Assembly (NCBI RefSeq): GCF_024753135.1
Contig: NZ_JANUGP010000010.1
Location: 168,017 to 232,016 of the forward strand
Length of the DNA: 64,000 nt
Source of the DNA: Streptomyces pyxinicus
GTDB taxonomy: Bacteria > Actinomycetota > Actinomycetes > Streptomycetales > Streptomycetaceae
Direction of reading: 5' to 3'
The stretch's first letter is position 1; every line of letters starts with the position of its first letter. Shown here one piece after another: positions 8,157 through 19,032 of the stretch. Below the pieces are notes generated by a model that worked only from the letters and a program-made list of their open reading frames with translations, was not told where the DNA came from and ran no database searches. The translations under genes were made by a program, and so were the position numbers.

Positions 8157-8250
8157 CGGCGTCCGGACCCGTTGTCAGTGCCTCCCCCTACTGTTCGGGC
8201 ATGGGGACCTGCCCGAACGGGGGCCGGTCCGTGCTGGGGAGGGGTGTGCC

Positions 8251-9702
8251 ATGACCACGGCGTCCGCGGGGTCGACGACGTATCTGGAGCTGTCGCAGGA
8301 GGGCGATGGCGCCCACAAGTTCTACGAGGTCACCGTCGACGGAACGACGGTGACCGTGCGGTACGGGCGGATCGGCGCCGCCGGACAGCTGCAGACGACC
8401 TCGTTCCCGACCGTGGAGAAGGCGCGGGCGGCCGCCGCGAAGAAGCTGGGGGAGAAGGTCCGCAAGGGATACGCGCCGGCTGTGCGGGGCCAGCGCGCCC
8501 CGCGTGCGGTGACCCGCCGTCAGGTCAGCTCGGCGCCGTCCACCGCGCGCGCCGTGGCCCCGGTGCTGTGGCGGTTCCGCACCGGCTCGGCGGCCTTCGG
8601 CATCCACGTGGACGACGAGCGCTGCTGGGTGGGCAACCAGGCCGGTGACGTCTACACCCTGGACCACGAGGGCGCCGTACTGGCCAGGTTCAGCCTGCCC
8701 GACGGGGTGAAGTGCCTGGTCGCCGACGACTTCTGGATCTACGCCGGCTGTGACGACGGCAAGGTCTACGACCTGTCCTCCAAACTGCCGTTCGCCGCCT
8801 ACGACATCGCCGCCGACGTCGACATCTTCTGGCTGGACATCCACGAGGGCGTCCTCGACGTCTCGGACCGCGAGGGCCGGCTCACCGTCATCGACCACGA
8901 GGACGAGCACCAGTGGTCGCGCCGGGGCCAGGGCCAGCACGCCTGGATGGTCCGCGCCGACGACCGGGCCGTCTACCACGGCCACGGCACCGGCGTCACC
9001 GCCTATGCCCCGGACGGCACCGGCGAGTTGTGGCACACGCCCACCCGGGGCGGCGTGCTGTTCGGCTGGCAGGAGGCCGACGCGGTGTACGCGGGCACCG
9101 CGCACCGCGTGGTGCAGCGGCTGTCCAAGGCGAGCGGCGCGATCGAGGCGACGTACGCCTGCGACAGCTCGGTGTACTCGTGCGCGACCTCGCCCGGCGG
9201 CCGGTTCGTGTTCGCCGGTGACGCCGCCTCCTCCGTGTACTGCTTCGCCGAGGACGGCACCCGGCTGTGGAAGCTCGGCACCGGCGGCGGCTCGGCGCTG
9301 TCGATGCAGTACCACGACGAGCGCCTGTACCTGGTGACCACGGACGGCTCGCTGGTGTGCGTGGACGCGAGCGAGGCGGCCATCGCGGCGGCCCAGCAGG
9401 GCATGGTGCCGGTGGCCCGTGACGTCAAGCTCGCCGCGGCCCTGCCCACCTACGCGCCCGCCACCACCGCGACCGCGGTGGCCGCGGTGAGCGCCGCCCC
9501 GGCCGGCTCGATCGTCGTCGAGTGCGTCCAGGACGGCGGCCGGATGCGCGTCCACGTCATCTCCGACGGCTACGACACCTCCTGGAACGTCCAGTTCCCG
9601 CGCGCGATACGCGAGCCCGGCGCCCGCTACGTCGTGGACGCCCTGCACCCGGCGGCGGGCGGCTTCTACCGGGTCCGGGGTGACATCCGCCGCCTGCTGT
9701 GA
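8251..9702 (+). CDS. WGR domain fused to PQQ-like beta-propeller
   Basis: A 483-residue protein. Residues about 8-85 form a WGR domain (TYLELSQEGDGAHKFYEV... VRYGRIGAAGQLQT), a module otherwise known from PARPs and from bacterial nucleic-acid-associated proteins. Residues about 110-400 are repeats with the WD/PQQ-propeller look (VWVGNQAGDVYTLD-like blades: CWVGNQAGDVYTL, YAGCDDGKVYDL, FVFAGDAASSVYCF). The C-terminus is a small beta-rich segment. There is no signal peptide, so it is cytoplasmic. Start set by GGGGAGGGG upstream. Its job is unknown; WGR suggests nucleic-acid or nucleoprotein contact. Confidence 0.75.
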   Translation: MTTASAGSTTYLELSQEGDGAHKFYEVTVDGTTVTVRYGRIGAAGQLQTTSFPTVEKARAAAAKKLGEKVRKGYAPAVRGQRAPRAVTRRQVSSAPSTARAVAPVLWRFRTGSAAFGIHVDDERCWVGNQAGDVYTLDHEGAVLARFSLPDGVKCLVADDFWIYAGCDDGKVYDLSSKLPFAAYDIAADVDIFWLDIHEGVLDVSDREGRLTVIDHEDEHQWSRRGQGQHAWMVRADDRAVYHGHGTGVTAYAPDGTGELWHTPTRGGVLFGWQEADAVYAGTAHRVVQRLSKASGAIEATYACDSSVYSCATSPGGRFVFAGDAASSVYCFAEDGTRLWKLGTGGGSALSMQYHDERLYLVTTDGSLVCVDASEAAIAAAQQGMVPVARDVKLAAALPTYAPATTATAVAAVSAAPAGSIVVECVQDGGRMRVHVISDGYDTSWNVQFPRAIREPGARYVVDALHPAAGGFYRVRGDIRRLL

Positions 9703-9707
9703 GCCCG

Positions 9708-11291
9708 TCAGGGGCGAAGGGACGCCGTCTCGCGCAGCGCCTCCCGGGCCGCGGCGAGGGCCTCCGCACGGTCCTCGGGGACCAGACCCACGCGGGTGCG
9801 GCGGTCGAGGAGGTCGGACTCGTCCAGGGCGCCCTCGTGGCGGACCGCCCAGCGGAGTTCGGCCCGGGTGACCGGGTGGCCCGGGAGCACCGGTTCGGCC
9901 AGGCGCGGGTCGCGTGCGGCGAGTTCGAGGACCGCCGGGGCCTCGGTGCCGTAGCGGCGGACCAGGTCCGGGGGAGCGGACAGCGCGCGCAGCCGGGCCG
10001 GGGACGCGGCGCCGACCAGCGGGAGGGCGGCCGTGGGGGAGGGGGCGGCGCGCAGGCCGCGGGCGGCACTCGCCGCGTCCACCGCGTCCTCGGCCATCCG
10101 CCGGTAGGTGGTGAGCTTGCCGCCGACGACCGTGGTGACCCCGTCCGGGGACGTCAGCACCGCGTGCCTGCGGGAGATGTCCGAGGTCCGGGGCGCCGCC
10201 CCGGGGGAGACCTCGGCCTCGGACGCGTCCAGCAGCGGGCGCAGGCCCGCGAAGGCGCCGACGACCTCCTCCCGGGTCACGGGCACGTCCAGGACCGAGC
10301 CCAGCACGTCGAGCAGGAAGCCGATGTCGGTCTCCGGGACTTCGGGCACGTCCGGGATGCCGCCGTCCACCGGCTCGTCGGTGAGGCCGACGTAGACCCG
10401 GCCGTCGCCCTGCGGCAGCACCAGGACGAAGCGGTTGGTCTCCCCGGGGATCGGGACGTGCAGACCGGCGGGCAGGGCGCCGAGCCGCTCCGAGCGCAGC
10501 ACCAGATGGGTGCCGCGCGAGGGGCGGACGCGGATGCCGTCCACCAGGCCGCCCGCCCACACCCCGGCCGCGTTCATCACGGCCCGGGCCCTGATCTCGC
10601 CCTCCTCGCCGGTGAGTTCGTCGCGGACGCGGGCACCGGACCCGGTCAGCTCCAGCACCCGGACCCGGGTCAGCACCCGCGCCCCGCGCGCGGCGGCGGT
10701 CCGGGCGAGGGCGGTGACCAGCCGGGCGTCGTCGGTGACCTTGCCGTCCCAGGACAGCAGCCCGCCCCGCAGCCCCGCCGCCCGCACCCCGGGCGCCAGG
10801 TGCCGGGCCTCGGTCGCCGACAGCCGGCGCGGCGCCGGCAGCACCCCACGCGGGGTCCGGGCCGCCAGCCGCAGCATGTCCCCGGCCCGGAAGCCCGCCC
10901 ACGCCAGCGAGGCCTGCGCCCGGGACACCAACGGGGTCAGGGGCAGCACGAACGGCTGCGCGGACACCAGGTGCGGAGCCGTCCGGGTCATCAGCACCCC
11001 GCGCTCGACCGCGCTCTCGTGCGCCACGTCGAACTGCGCGGAGGCCAGATAGCGCAGCCCGCCGTGGATCAGCTTCGAACTCCAGCGGGAGGTGCCGAAG
11101 GCCAGGTCGTGGGCGTCCACCGCGACGACGTCCAGGCCCCGGGCGGCGGCGTCCAGGGCCGCCCCGGCGCCGGTCGCGCCGAGCCCGACGACCAGGACGT
11201 CCACCACCCGGCCGTCCGCGGCCTCGGCCAGTTCCCGGCTCCGCCGGGAGGCGCTGAGGGACGAGCCGGGTGCTGCCTCGGTGTGGCTCAT
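9708..11291 (-). CDS. glpD: FAD-dependent glycerol-3-phosphate dehydrogenase
   Basis: A 527-residue flavoprotein that oxidises sn-glycerol 3-phosphate to dihydroxyacetone phosphate, feeding electrons to the quinone pool. The FAD dinucleotide fold is VDVLVVGLGATGAGAALDAA near residue 30, followed by the family signature FGTSRWSSKLIHGGLRYL. The C-terminal alpha-helical DAO_C region (residues about 400-520) is complete. Its start overlaps the TetR stop as ATGA, so it is translated after and presumably autoregulated with that regulator. With the neighbouring alkyl-DHAP-synthase-like and lipid-kinase genes it suggests glycerophospholipid metabolism rather than only glycerol catabolism. Confidence 0.92.
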   Translation of the reverse strand: MSHTEAAPGSSLSASRRSRELAEAADGRVVDVLVVGLGATGAGAALDAAARGLDVVAVDAHDLAFGTSRWSSKLIHGGLRYLASAQFDVAHESAVERGVLMTRTAPHLVSAQPFVLPLTPLVSRAQASLAWAGFRAGDMLRLAARTPRGVLPAPRRLSATEARHLAPGVRAAGLRGGLLSWDGKVTDDARLVTALARTAAARGARVLTRVRVLELTGSGARVRDELTGEEGEIRARAVMNAAGVWAGGLVDGIRVRPSRGTHLVLRSERLGALPAGLHVPIPGETNRFVLVLPQGDGRVYVGLTDEPVDGGIPDVPEVPETDIGFLLDVLGSVLDVPVTREEVVGAFAGLRPLLDASEAEVSPGAAPRTSDISRRHAVLTSPDGVTTVVGGKLTTYRRMAEDAVDAASAARGLRAAPSPTAALPLVGAASPARLRALSAPPDLVRRYGTEAPAVLELAARDPRLAEPVLPGHPVTRAELRWAVRHEGALDESDLLDRRTRVGLVPEDRAEALAAAREALRETASLRP

Positions 11292-11911
11292 GGCGTGAGG
11301 GTCCTCTCCAAGAGGGTGCGCAGCTCGCCGAGGAGGGCCTCGGAGTCAAGCTCCGGATCGTCCTCGTCGGTCATCGTGCGCAGGGACAGGGCGAAGGACT
11401 GCACGGTCAACAGCAGGGCGCGGGCCTGGCGTTCGATGTGCCCGGGGCGCACGGAGCCGTCCGCGTGCCCCTCGCGCAGCGCGTCGGCCAGCAGCGCCAG
11501 CAGCGCCACCTGGCTCGCTCCACGCCGGTCGAGGACATAGGGCAGCAGCAGTTCCGGGTCGACGTCCACGATCTTCCGGAAGAGCGGATGCGCCCGGAAC
11601 GCCGCGATCCCGGCCACCAGGCCGTCCACGATCCGGTCGCGGGTCGGGGTGCCGGGAGCCGGTTCCGGGATGGCGCCGCTCGCCACGTCGATCCACTCGC
11701 GGGTCATCAGATCGCCCACCAGCGTGCGCAGGTCCGGCCAGCGCCGGTACAGCGTCATACGGGAGACACCGGCGCGGCGGGCCACGTCGGCGAGGGTCGT
11801 GCGGCGCACGCCGACGGCCAGTACGCAGTCACGTACCGCGTCGAGCACCGGATCGCTGTCGGAGCCGCCGGTCGCACCGCCGTCCGGACCGTTGTGACGA
11901 ATAGGCGTCAT
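11288..11911 (-). CDS. TetR-family regulator of the glpD unit
   Basis: A 207-residue TetR repressor with an N-terminal HTH (TTLADVARRAGVSRMTLYRR, residues about 38-57) and an all-helical ligand domain. It overlaps glpD by four bases (ATGA). A 13-bp palindrome lies three bases upstream of its start codon, an ideal place for autorepression and for control of the divergent alkyl-DHAP-synthase-like gene. Confidence 0.88.
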   Translation of the reverse strand: MTPIRHNGPDGGATGGSDSDPVLDAVRDCVLAVGVRRTTLADVARRAGVSRMTLYRRWPDLRTLVGDLMTREWIDVASGAIPEPAPGTPTRDRIVDGLVAGIAAFRAHPLFRKIVDVDPELLLPYVLDRRGASQVALLALLADALREGHADGSVRPGHIERQARALLLTVQSFALSLRTMTDEDDPELDSEALLGELRTLLERTLTP

Positions 11912-11913
11912 GT

Positions 11914-11926
11914 GTCACAGTGTAAC
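11914..11926. promoter_or_regulatory. Candidate TetR operator
   Basis: GTCACAGTGTAAC is a 13-bp odd palindrome with one mismatched pair. It touches the start region of the TetR gene and lies in the divergent region upstream of the flavoprotein gene at 12042. Binding is inferred. Confidence 0.5.
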
Positions 11927-12041
11927 GCCCCGGGCGCCGGACGGAACCGGACGGCCACCGCCGGCCACCGCCGTCCCCGGGCCCGGCCGCGGGAGCCGCC
12001 GCGCGCAACCGAGCACACCGATCTGTGAGGACGACCGTTCA

Positions 12042-13634
12042 ATGGACATGCTGTGGAACGGCTGGGGCGACCCCGCCAGGGCAACACCGCTGCCCGACTC
12101 GGTGACGGCACTGCTGCACGACCTGCTCGGCGTCAAGCCCCGCACCACCCCCGCCCTCGCCCTCGGCGACATCCCCGTACCCGCCCCCACGGCCGACGCC
12201 ACCGCCCTGGCGGCGCTCGCCACGGCCGTCGGCGGCGCCCAGCACGTGCGCACCGACGCCGAGAGCCGCCTCCGGCACACCCGCGGCAAGTCCACCCCGG
12301 ACCTGCTGCGCCTCCGCGCCGGCGACACCACCGACGTACCCCAGGCCGTGGTCCTGCCCGAGACCCACGACGAGGTCCTCGCCGTCCTCGGCGCCTGCGC
12401 CACCCACGGCCTGGCCGTCGTGCCCTTCGGCGGCGGCACCTCGGTCGTCGGCGGCCTCGCCCCCGAGCACGCCGCGTTCGTCGCCCTGGACCTGCGGCGC
12501 ATGAGCGGCCTGCTCGACCTCGACCCCGTCTCGCGCACCGCCGTCCTCCAGCCCGGCCTGCGCGCCCCCGAGGCCGAGGCGCTGCTCGCCGAACACGGCT
12601 TCACCCTCGGCCACTTCCCGCAGTCCTTCGAATGGGCCACCATCGGAGGCTTCGCCGCCGCCCGCTCCAGCGGACAGGCCTCCGCCGGGTACGGCCGCTT
12701 CGACGAGATGGTCCTCGGCCTCACCCTCGCCACCCCCGAGGGCACCGTCGAGACCGGCCGCGCCCCCCGCTCCGCCGCCGGACCCGACCTGCGCCAGCTG
12801 ATCCTCGGCTCCGAGGGCGCCTTCGGCGTCATCACCTCCGTGACCGTCCGGATCCGCCCGGTCCCCGAGGTCCGGGTCTACGAGGGCTGGCGGTTCGCCT
12901 CCTTCGAGGCGGGCGCCACCGCCCTGCGCAGGCTCGCCCAGGACGGCCCCCGGCCCACCGTGCTGCGGCTGTCCGACGAGACCGAGACCCTGATCGGCCT
13001 CGCCCAGCCCGACGCCATCGGCAACGACCTGACCCGCGGCGACGCCGGCTGCACGGCCGTCGTCGGCTACGAGGGCACCCCCGAGGACACCGCCCACCGC
13101 CGCGAGCGGGCGGCGGCCGTCCTCACCGACTGCGGCGGCACCCTCCTCGGCACCGAACCCGGCGAGCGCTGGGCCCACGGCCGCTACAACGCGCCCTACC
13201 TGCGCGACGCCCTCCTCGACGTCGGCGCCTTCGCCGAGACCCTGGAGACCGCGGCCTTCTGGTCCCGCGTCCCCGAGCTGTACGGCGCCGTCCGCACCGC
13301 CCTCACCGACACCCTCACCCAGGCCGGCACCCCGCCGCTGGTGATGTGCCACATCTCCCACGTCTACGAGAACGGCGCCTCCCTGTACTTCACCGTCGTC
13401 AGCGCCCAGGGCGAGGACCCGGTGGCCCACTGGGAGCCCGCCAAGCACGCGGCCAACGAAGCGGTGCTGGCGGCCGGCGGTACGATCTCCCACCACCACG
13501 GCGTCGGCACCGACCACCGCGACTGGTACGTCCGCGAGGCGGGCCCGCTCGGCATCGCCGCGCTGCGCGCCGTCAAGGGCGCCCTGGACCCGGCCGGCCT
13601 GCTCAGCCCCGGCGTCCTGCTGCCCACCGACTGA
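12042..13634 (+). CDS. Alkyl-DHAP-synthase-like FAD oxidase
   Basis: A 530-residue VAO/PCMH flavoprotein. The FAD-binding part shows VVPFGGGTSVVGGL and the second glycine loop SEGAFGVITSVTVRIRPVP. The active-site loop GGTISHHHGVGTDHRDW contains the HHHGVG stretch typical of alkyldihydroxyacetonephosphate synthases, which swap the acyl chain of acyl-DHAP for a fatty alcohol to create an ether bond. Relatives in bacteria also include lactate/glycolate oxidases, but the triple His favours the ether-lipid type. Start at MDMLWNGWGD. It is divergent from TetR-glpD and followed by a lipid kinase, consistent with a role in phospholipid or ether-lipid synthesis. Confidence 0.8.
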   Translation: MDMLWNGWGDPARATPLPDSVTALLHDLLGVKPRTTPALALGDIPVPAPTADATALAALATAVGGAQHVRTDAESRLRHTRGKSTPDLLRLRAGDTTDVPQAVVLPETHDEVLAVLGACATHGLAVVPFGGGTSVVGGLAPEHAAFVALDLRRMSGLLDLDPVSRTAVLQPGLRAPEAEALLAEHGFTLGHFPQSFEWATIGGFAAARSSGQASAGYGRFDEMVLGLTLATPEGTVETGRAPRSAAGPDLRQLILGSEGAFGVITSVTVRIRPVPEVRVYEGWRFASFEAGATALRRLAQDGPRPTVLRLSDETETLIGLAQPDAIGNDLTRGDAGCTAVVGYEGTPEDTAHRRERAAAVLTDCGGTLLGTEPGERWAHGRYNAPYLRDALLDVGAFAETLETAAFWSRVPELYGAVRTALTDTLTQAGTPPLVMCHISHVYENGASLYFTVVSAQGEDPVAHWEPAKHAANEAVLAAGGTISHHHGVGTDHRDWYVREAGPLGIAALRAVKGALDPAGLLSPGVLLPTD

Positions 13635-13684
13635 CCCGCCCGCCCCGTCAGCCCCACCGATCCGCCTGCCTCGGAGGCACACCG

Positions 13685-14566
13685 ATGCGACAGTTCACCG
13701 CCGTCGTCAACCCCACAGCGGGCGGCTCCACCGGGGCGGCGACCCTGCTCCAGCTCGCCCGGCTGCTCCGCGAGGGCGGCGCCGGGCTGGACACGGAGTA
13801 CAGCCACAGCCTCGCGCACGCCCAGGACATCGCCCGGCGGGCCGGGGAGCGCGGGCGGATCGTGCTGGCCGTCGGCGGTGACGGCATGGCCGGCGGCATC
13901 GGCGGCGCCCTCAGCGGCACCGGCACCGTCCTCGGCCTCGTCCCCGCCGGCCGCGGCAACGACTTCGCCCGCGCCCTGGGCCTGCCCGCCGACCCCGCCG
14001 CCCTCGCCCGCGTCCTGCTGGACGCCGCGCCCCGGCCCGTCGACACCATCGAGGTGGAGTCGGCCGCCCACCAGCGCACGGTGGTCCTCGGCAGCGTGTA
14101 CGCCGGGGTCGACGCGCTCGCCAACCGGCACGCCAACCAGGCCCGGCTGCTGCGCGGCGCCGCCTCCTACTACGCGGGCGGCCTGCGCGCCGTCACCACC
14201 TGGCGGGCCGCCGACTACCGCCTCACCGTCGACGGCGCGGACCACACCCACCGCGGCTACACCGTCGTCGCCGCGAACTCCCCCTACTACGGTTCCGGCC
14301 GGCTCATCGCCCCCGGCGCGAAGGTCGACGACGGACTCCTCGACGTCGTCCTGATCCGCGCGGCACCCCGCCGGCTGTTCTTCGCCCTGATGAACGAGCT
14401 GAAGACCGGCGCCCACGTACACCGCCCCGAGGTACGGGTCCTGCGCGGCAGGGAACTGCGCATCGAGTCCGCCCGTCCCGTCCCCTACGGCGCCGACGGC
14501 GAGGCCGACGCCACCCTGCCGGTCACCGTCCGGATACGCCCCGGCGACCTGCCGATGCTGTACTGA
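13685..14566 (+). CDS. Diacylglycerol/lipid kinase (YegS/DagK family)
   Basis: A 293-residue DAGK-catalytic-domain protein, expected to phosphorylate diacylglycerol or a related lipid with ATP. The glycine-rich nucleotide loop LAVGGDGMAGGIGGAL (near residue 60) and LVPAGRGNDFARALG (near residue 90) are both present, and the C-terminal beta-rich half (PYYGSGRLIAPGAKVDDGLL) is complete. GGAGG lies eight bases before the ATG. It sits 50 bp after the flavoprotein gene, so the two are probably one transcript. Confidence 0.9.
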   Translation: MRQFTAVVNPTAGGSTGAATLLQLARLLREGGAGLDTEYSHSLAHAQDIARRAGERGRIVLAVGGDGMAGGIGGALSGTGTVLGLVPAGRGNDFARALGLPADPAALARVLLDAAPRPVDTIEVESAAHQRTVVLGSVYAGVDALANRHANQARLLRGAASYYAGGLRAVTTWRAADYRLTVDGADHTHRGYTVVAANSPYYGSGRLIAPGAKVDDGLLDVVLIRAAPRRLFFALMNELKTGAHVHRPEVRVLRGRELRIESARPVPYGADGEADATLPVTVRIRPGDLPMLY

Positions 14567-14749
14567 CCGCCGCGTTCCCGGCGTCCGCGGGCCGGTCACG
14601 GGCTGTCTCCGCCACGTGCCGACGGTGACCTTCCCCGACCGCCTCCCGCCGGCCCCGGAGGCCCGAACCGAGGCGCCTGGCCTCCGCTTGCGAGGCCGTG
14701 CGCGCCGGGGTTCAGTGAGAACGGACCCCCTTGCGCACCAGGAGCTGTC

Positions 14750-17272
<2,523 letters not shown>

Positions 17273-17348
17273 CCCCGAGCCGGCACAGGCAGTCCCGAGG
17301 CACACCCGGGCGGGGTCCAGCCCGGGGTGTTCATCCAAGGAGGACTCC

Positions 17349-17618
17349 ATGGGGCACCATCACAAGTCCAACGCACAGGTCGAGGGCGACCCGGACTTCG
17401 GACACGGCCGGGGCATGCCGCTGCGGCCCGACGACACGGCACTCGACGAGCGCACCCGTGCGGCCCGTAGGGAAGCGGGGCTGATCACCCCCGAGCGGTC
17501 CGACACGCAGACGCGCTACGAGGAGGTGCGGACCGAGATCGACAGGGAGGCGGCCCAGGGCGAACTGCTGACGGGTGACAGCCGGGAGGCCTACCCGCCC
17601 GCCCGCTACGACGGCTGA
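17349..17618 (+). CDS. Small hydrophilic conserved protein
   Basis: An 89-residue, highly charged protein (MGHHHKSNAQVEGDPDFGHG start) with no hydrophobic core and many Asp, Glu and Arg residues, so it may be largely disordered. A strong GGAGG precedes the ATG. It lies 76 bp after the ClpC-like gene on the same strand and may belong to the same stress-related unit. Function unknown. Confidence 0.7.
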   Translation: MGHHHKSNAQVEGDPDFGHGRGMPLRPDDTALDERTRAARREAGLITPERSDTQTRYEEVRTEIDREAAQGELLTGDSREAYPPARYDG

Positions 17619-17628
17619 CGCCCCCGCC

Positions 17629-18099
17629 TCACCCCTCGTCGGCCCCGATCGACACCACGACGACGGTGGCGTCGCCGTCAGGTGTGCCGTAGCGCACCGG
17701 GTCGCCCGGGCGGCGGCCCAGCAGCGCGCGGCCGAGCGGGCTGTCGGCGGTCACCAGCGTCTGGTCCAGGGCCTCGGCGGCCTCCCCGATCCGCAGGGTC
17801 TCCTCGGAGCCGTCGGGAAAGCGGACGGTGACCGTGCTGCCCACGCCGACCTCGTCGGTGCGGGCCGGGCCGGCCTGTGCCGCCGTGCGCAGCCGTTCGG
17901 TGATGACGTCGATACGGCGGTCCAGCCGGTCCAGCTCGTCGGCGCGCCGCAACTCGTCGGCCTGGTCGGCCTCGTCGCCCACGTCGCCGTTCTGCCGGAG
18001 AGTGCCTGACACGAGCCGGCGCTCGTCGCGCAGATCGGCCAGTTCCTGCTCCAGCGCGCGATGGGCGGCGGCGCTGATCGGCTCGGGGGCACCGGACAT
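17629..18099 (-). CDS. GreA/GreB-type transcript factor
   Basis: A 156-residue Gre-family protein: an N-terminal coiled coil (residues about 10-75, RALEQELADLRDERRLVSG) and a C-terminal FKBP-like domain with TVRFPDGSEETLRIG and the typical DSPLGRALLGRRPGDPV. Gre factors insert the coiled-coil tip into the RNA polymerase secondary channel and stimulate transcript cleavage; the tip here (QNGDVGDEADQADE) keeps acidic residues. It could also be a Gre-like polymerase-binding regulator. Start at MSGAPEPIS, after GGAGGAG. Confidence 0.88.
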   Translation of the reverse strand: MSGAPEPISAAAHRALEQELADLRDERRLVSGTLRQNGDVGDEADQADELRRADELDRLDRRIDVITERLRTAAQAGPARTDEVGVGSTVTVRFPDGSEETLRIGEAAEALDQTLVTADSPLGRALLGRRPGDPVRYGTPDGDATVVVVSIGADEG

Positions 18100-18243
18100 G
18101 GCGGCTCCTCCGTTCTCTCCCGGGCACGTCACCTCATCCTCGCACCGATCGGCTCGGGTGGAGGGGTGGAAGATCCGGCGATACGTTGTTGTCCGTACCA
18201 CTCGCGACTCGTCACCGCTCACGACTCGTACCAGGAGGTCGCC

Positions 18244-18321
18244 ATGTCCTCGAAGCGCCGCCGCAAGAAGAAGTCCCGCCGCAAGCACGCCGCGAACCAC
18301 GGACGCCGACCGCAGTCCTGA
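18244..18321 (+). CDS. Ribosomal protein bL37, 25 residues
   Basis: A very short gene with a perfect AGGAGG seven bases before its ATG. The product, MSSKRRRKKKSRRK followed by HAANHGRRPQS, is extremely basic and ends in the ANHG(K/R)RP motif that characterises the small actinobacterial 50S protein bL37, first seen in mycobacterial ribosome structures. The size (24-25 residues) matches that family. It is divergent from the Gre-factor gene and convergent with the next gene. Confidence 0.75.
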   Translation: MSSKRRRKKKSRRKHAANHGRRPQS

Positions 18322-18339
18322 GGCACCCGGGCCGCGGCA

Positions 18340-18936
18340 TCAGTACAGCTTCTTGCCCTCCGCCAGCATGGCGACGAACTTCTCGACGCGGGCCGCCCGG
18401 GTCTCCGCCTTCTTGGCGTCCTCGACCCGGTGCAGGATCGCGTAGCGGTTGCGGCTGTCCAGGGTGGCGAAGAAGTCGCGGGCCTCGGGGGCCGCGTCCA
18501 GGGCGGCCTGGAGGTCGTCGGGCACCGTGGCCTTGCTCTGCGAGGCGTACGCCGCCTCCCAGCGGCCGTCCTTCTTGGCCTTGTCCACCTCGCGCTGCCC
18601 GGCGGGCCGCATCCGGCCGGCCTCGATCAGCTCGGTGGCCTTCTCCCGGTTCACCTTCGACCACTTGCTGCCGGACCGCCGCGGGGTGAAGCGCTGCAAC
18701 CAGTGCCGCTCGTCCTGCTTCTTCTTCTGCCCGTCGATCCAGCCGTAGCACAGGGCGGACTCCAGCGCGTGCGCGTAGTCGACGCCGTCGGCCCCGGAGC
18801 CGTTCTTCGGGATCCGGAACCAGACCCCCGCCGTGTCCTCGTGGTGCTCCTCCAGCCACTTCTCCCACTCTTTCTGCGTGGCGAAGGACAGGACCGGATC
18901 CGGCGACTTCCGCGCTCCCTCAGACATGGACGCCAT
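18340..18936 (-). CDS. YdeI/OmpD-associated family protein
   Basis: A 198-residue protein of the YdeI (bacteriocin-protection, OmpD-associated) family. Typical features are WEKWLEEHHEDTAGVWFRIP near the N-terminus, ALCYGWIDGQKKKQD in the first third and the C-terminal three-helix region (LDSRNRYAILHRVEDAKK). The biochemical role is unknown; relatives are linked to envelope stress and antimicrobial peptide resistance. Two Met codons lie close together (18936 and 18927); the first is chosen because GGTGGG precedes it. Confidence 0.8.
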   Translation of the reverse strand: MASMSEGARKSPDPVLSFATQKEWEKWLEEHHEDTAGVWFRIPKNGSGADGVDYAHALESALCYGWIDGQKKKQDERHWLQRFTPRRSGSKWSKVNREKATELIEAGRMRPAGQREVDKAKKDGRWEAAYASQSKATVPDDLQAALDAAPEARDFFATLDSRNRYAILHRVEDAKKAETRAARVEKFVAMLAEGKKLY

Positions 18937-19032
18937 GAAATCCCACCGCCGGGGGCGGGTCAACCACCGCGTCGGGGGGAGTGCGCACACTCCGAGGGCG
19001 TGAGCGCGCGCGGTCGGGATACTCGGGAGGGC

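Noticed and set aside
8188..11349. A 1053-codon minus-strand open frame
   Set aside because: It spans the WGR gene antisense and glpD out of frame; composition is Arg/Pro/Gly-rich without any domain.
14679..14697. Weak hairpin between the lipid kinase and ClpC-like genes
   Set aside because: Only six base pairs; too weak to call a terminator.
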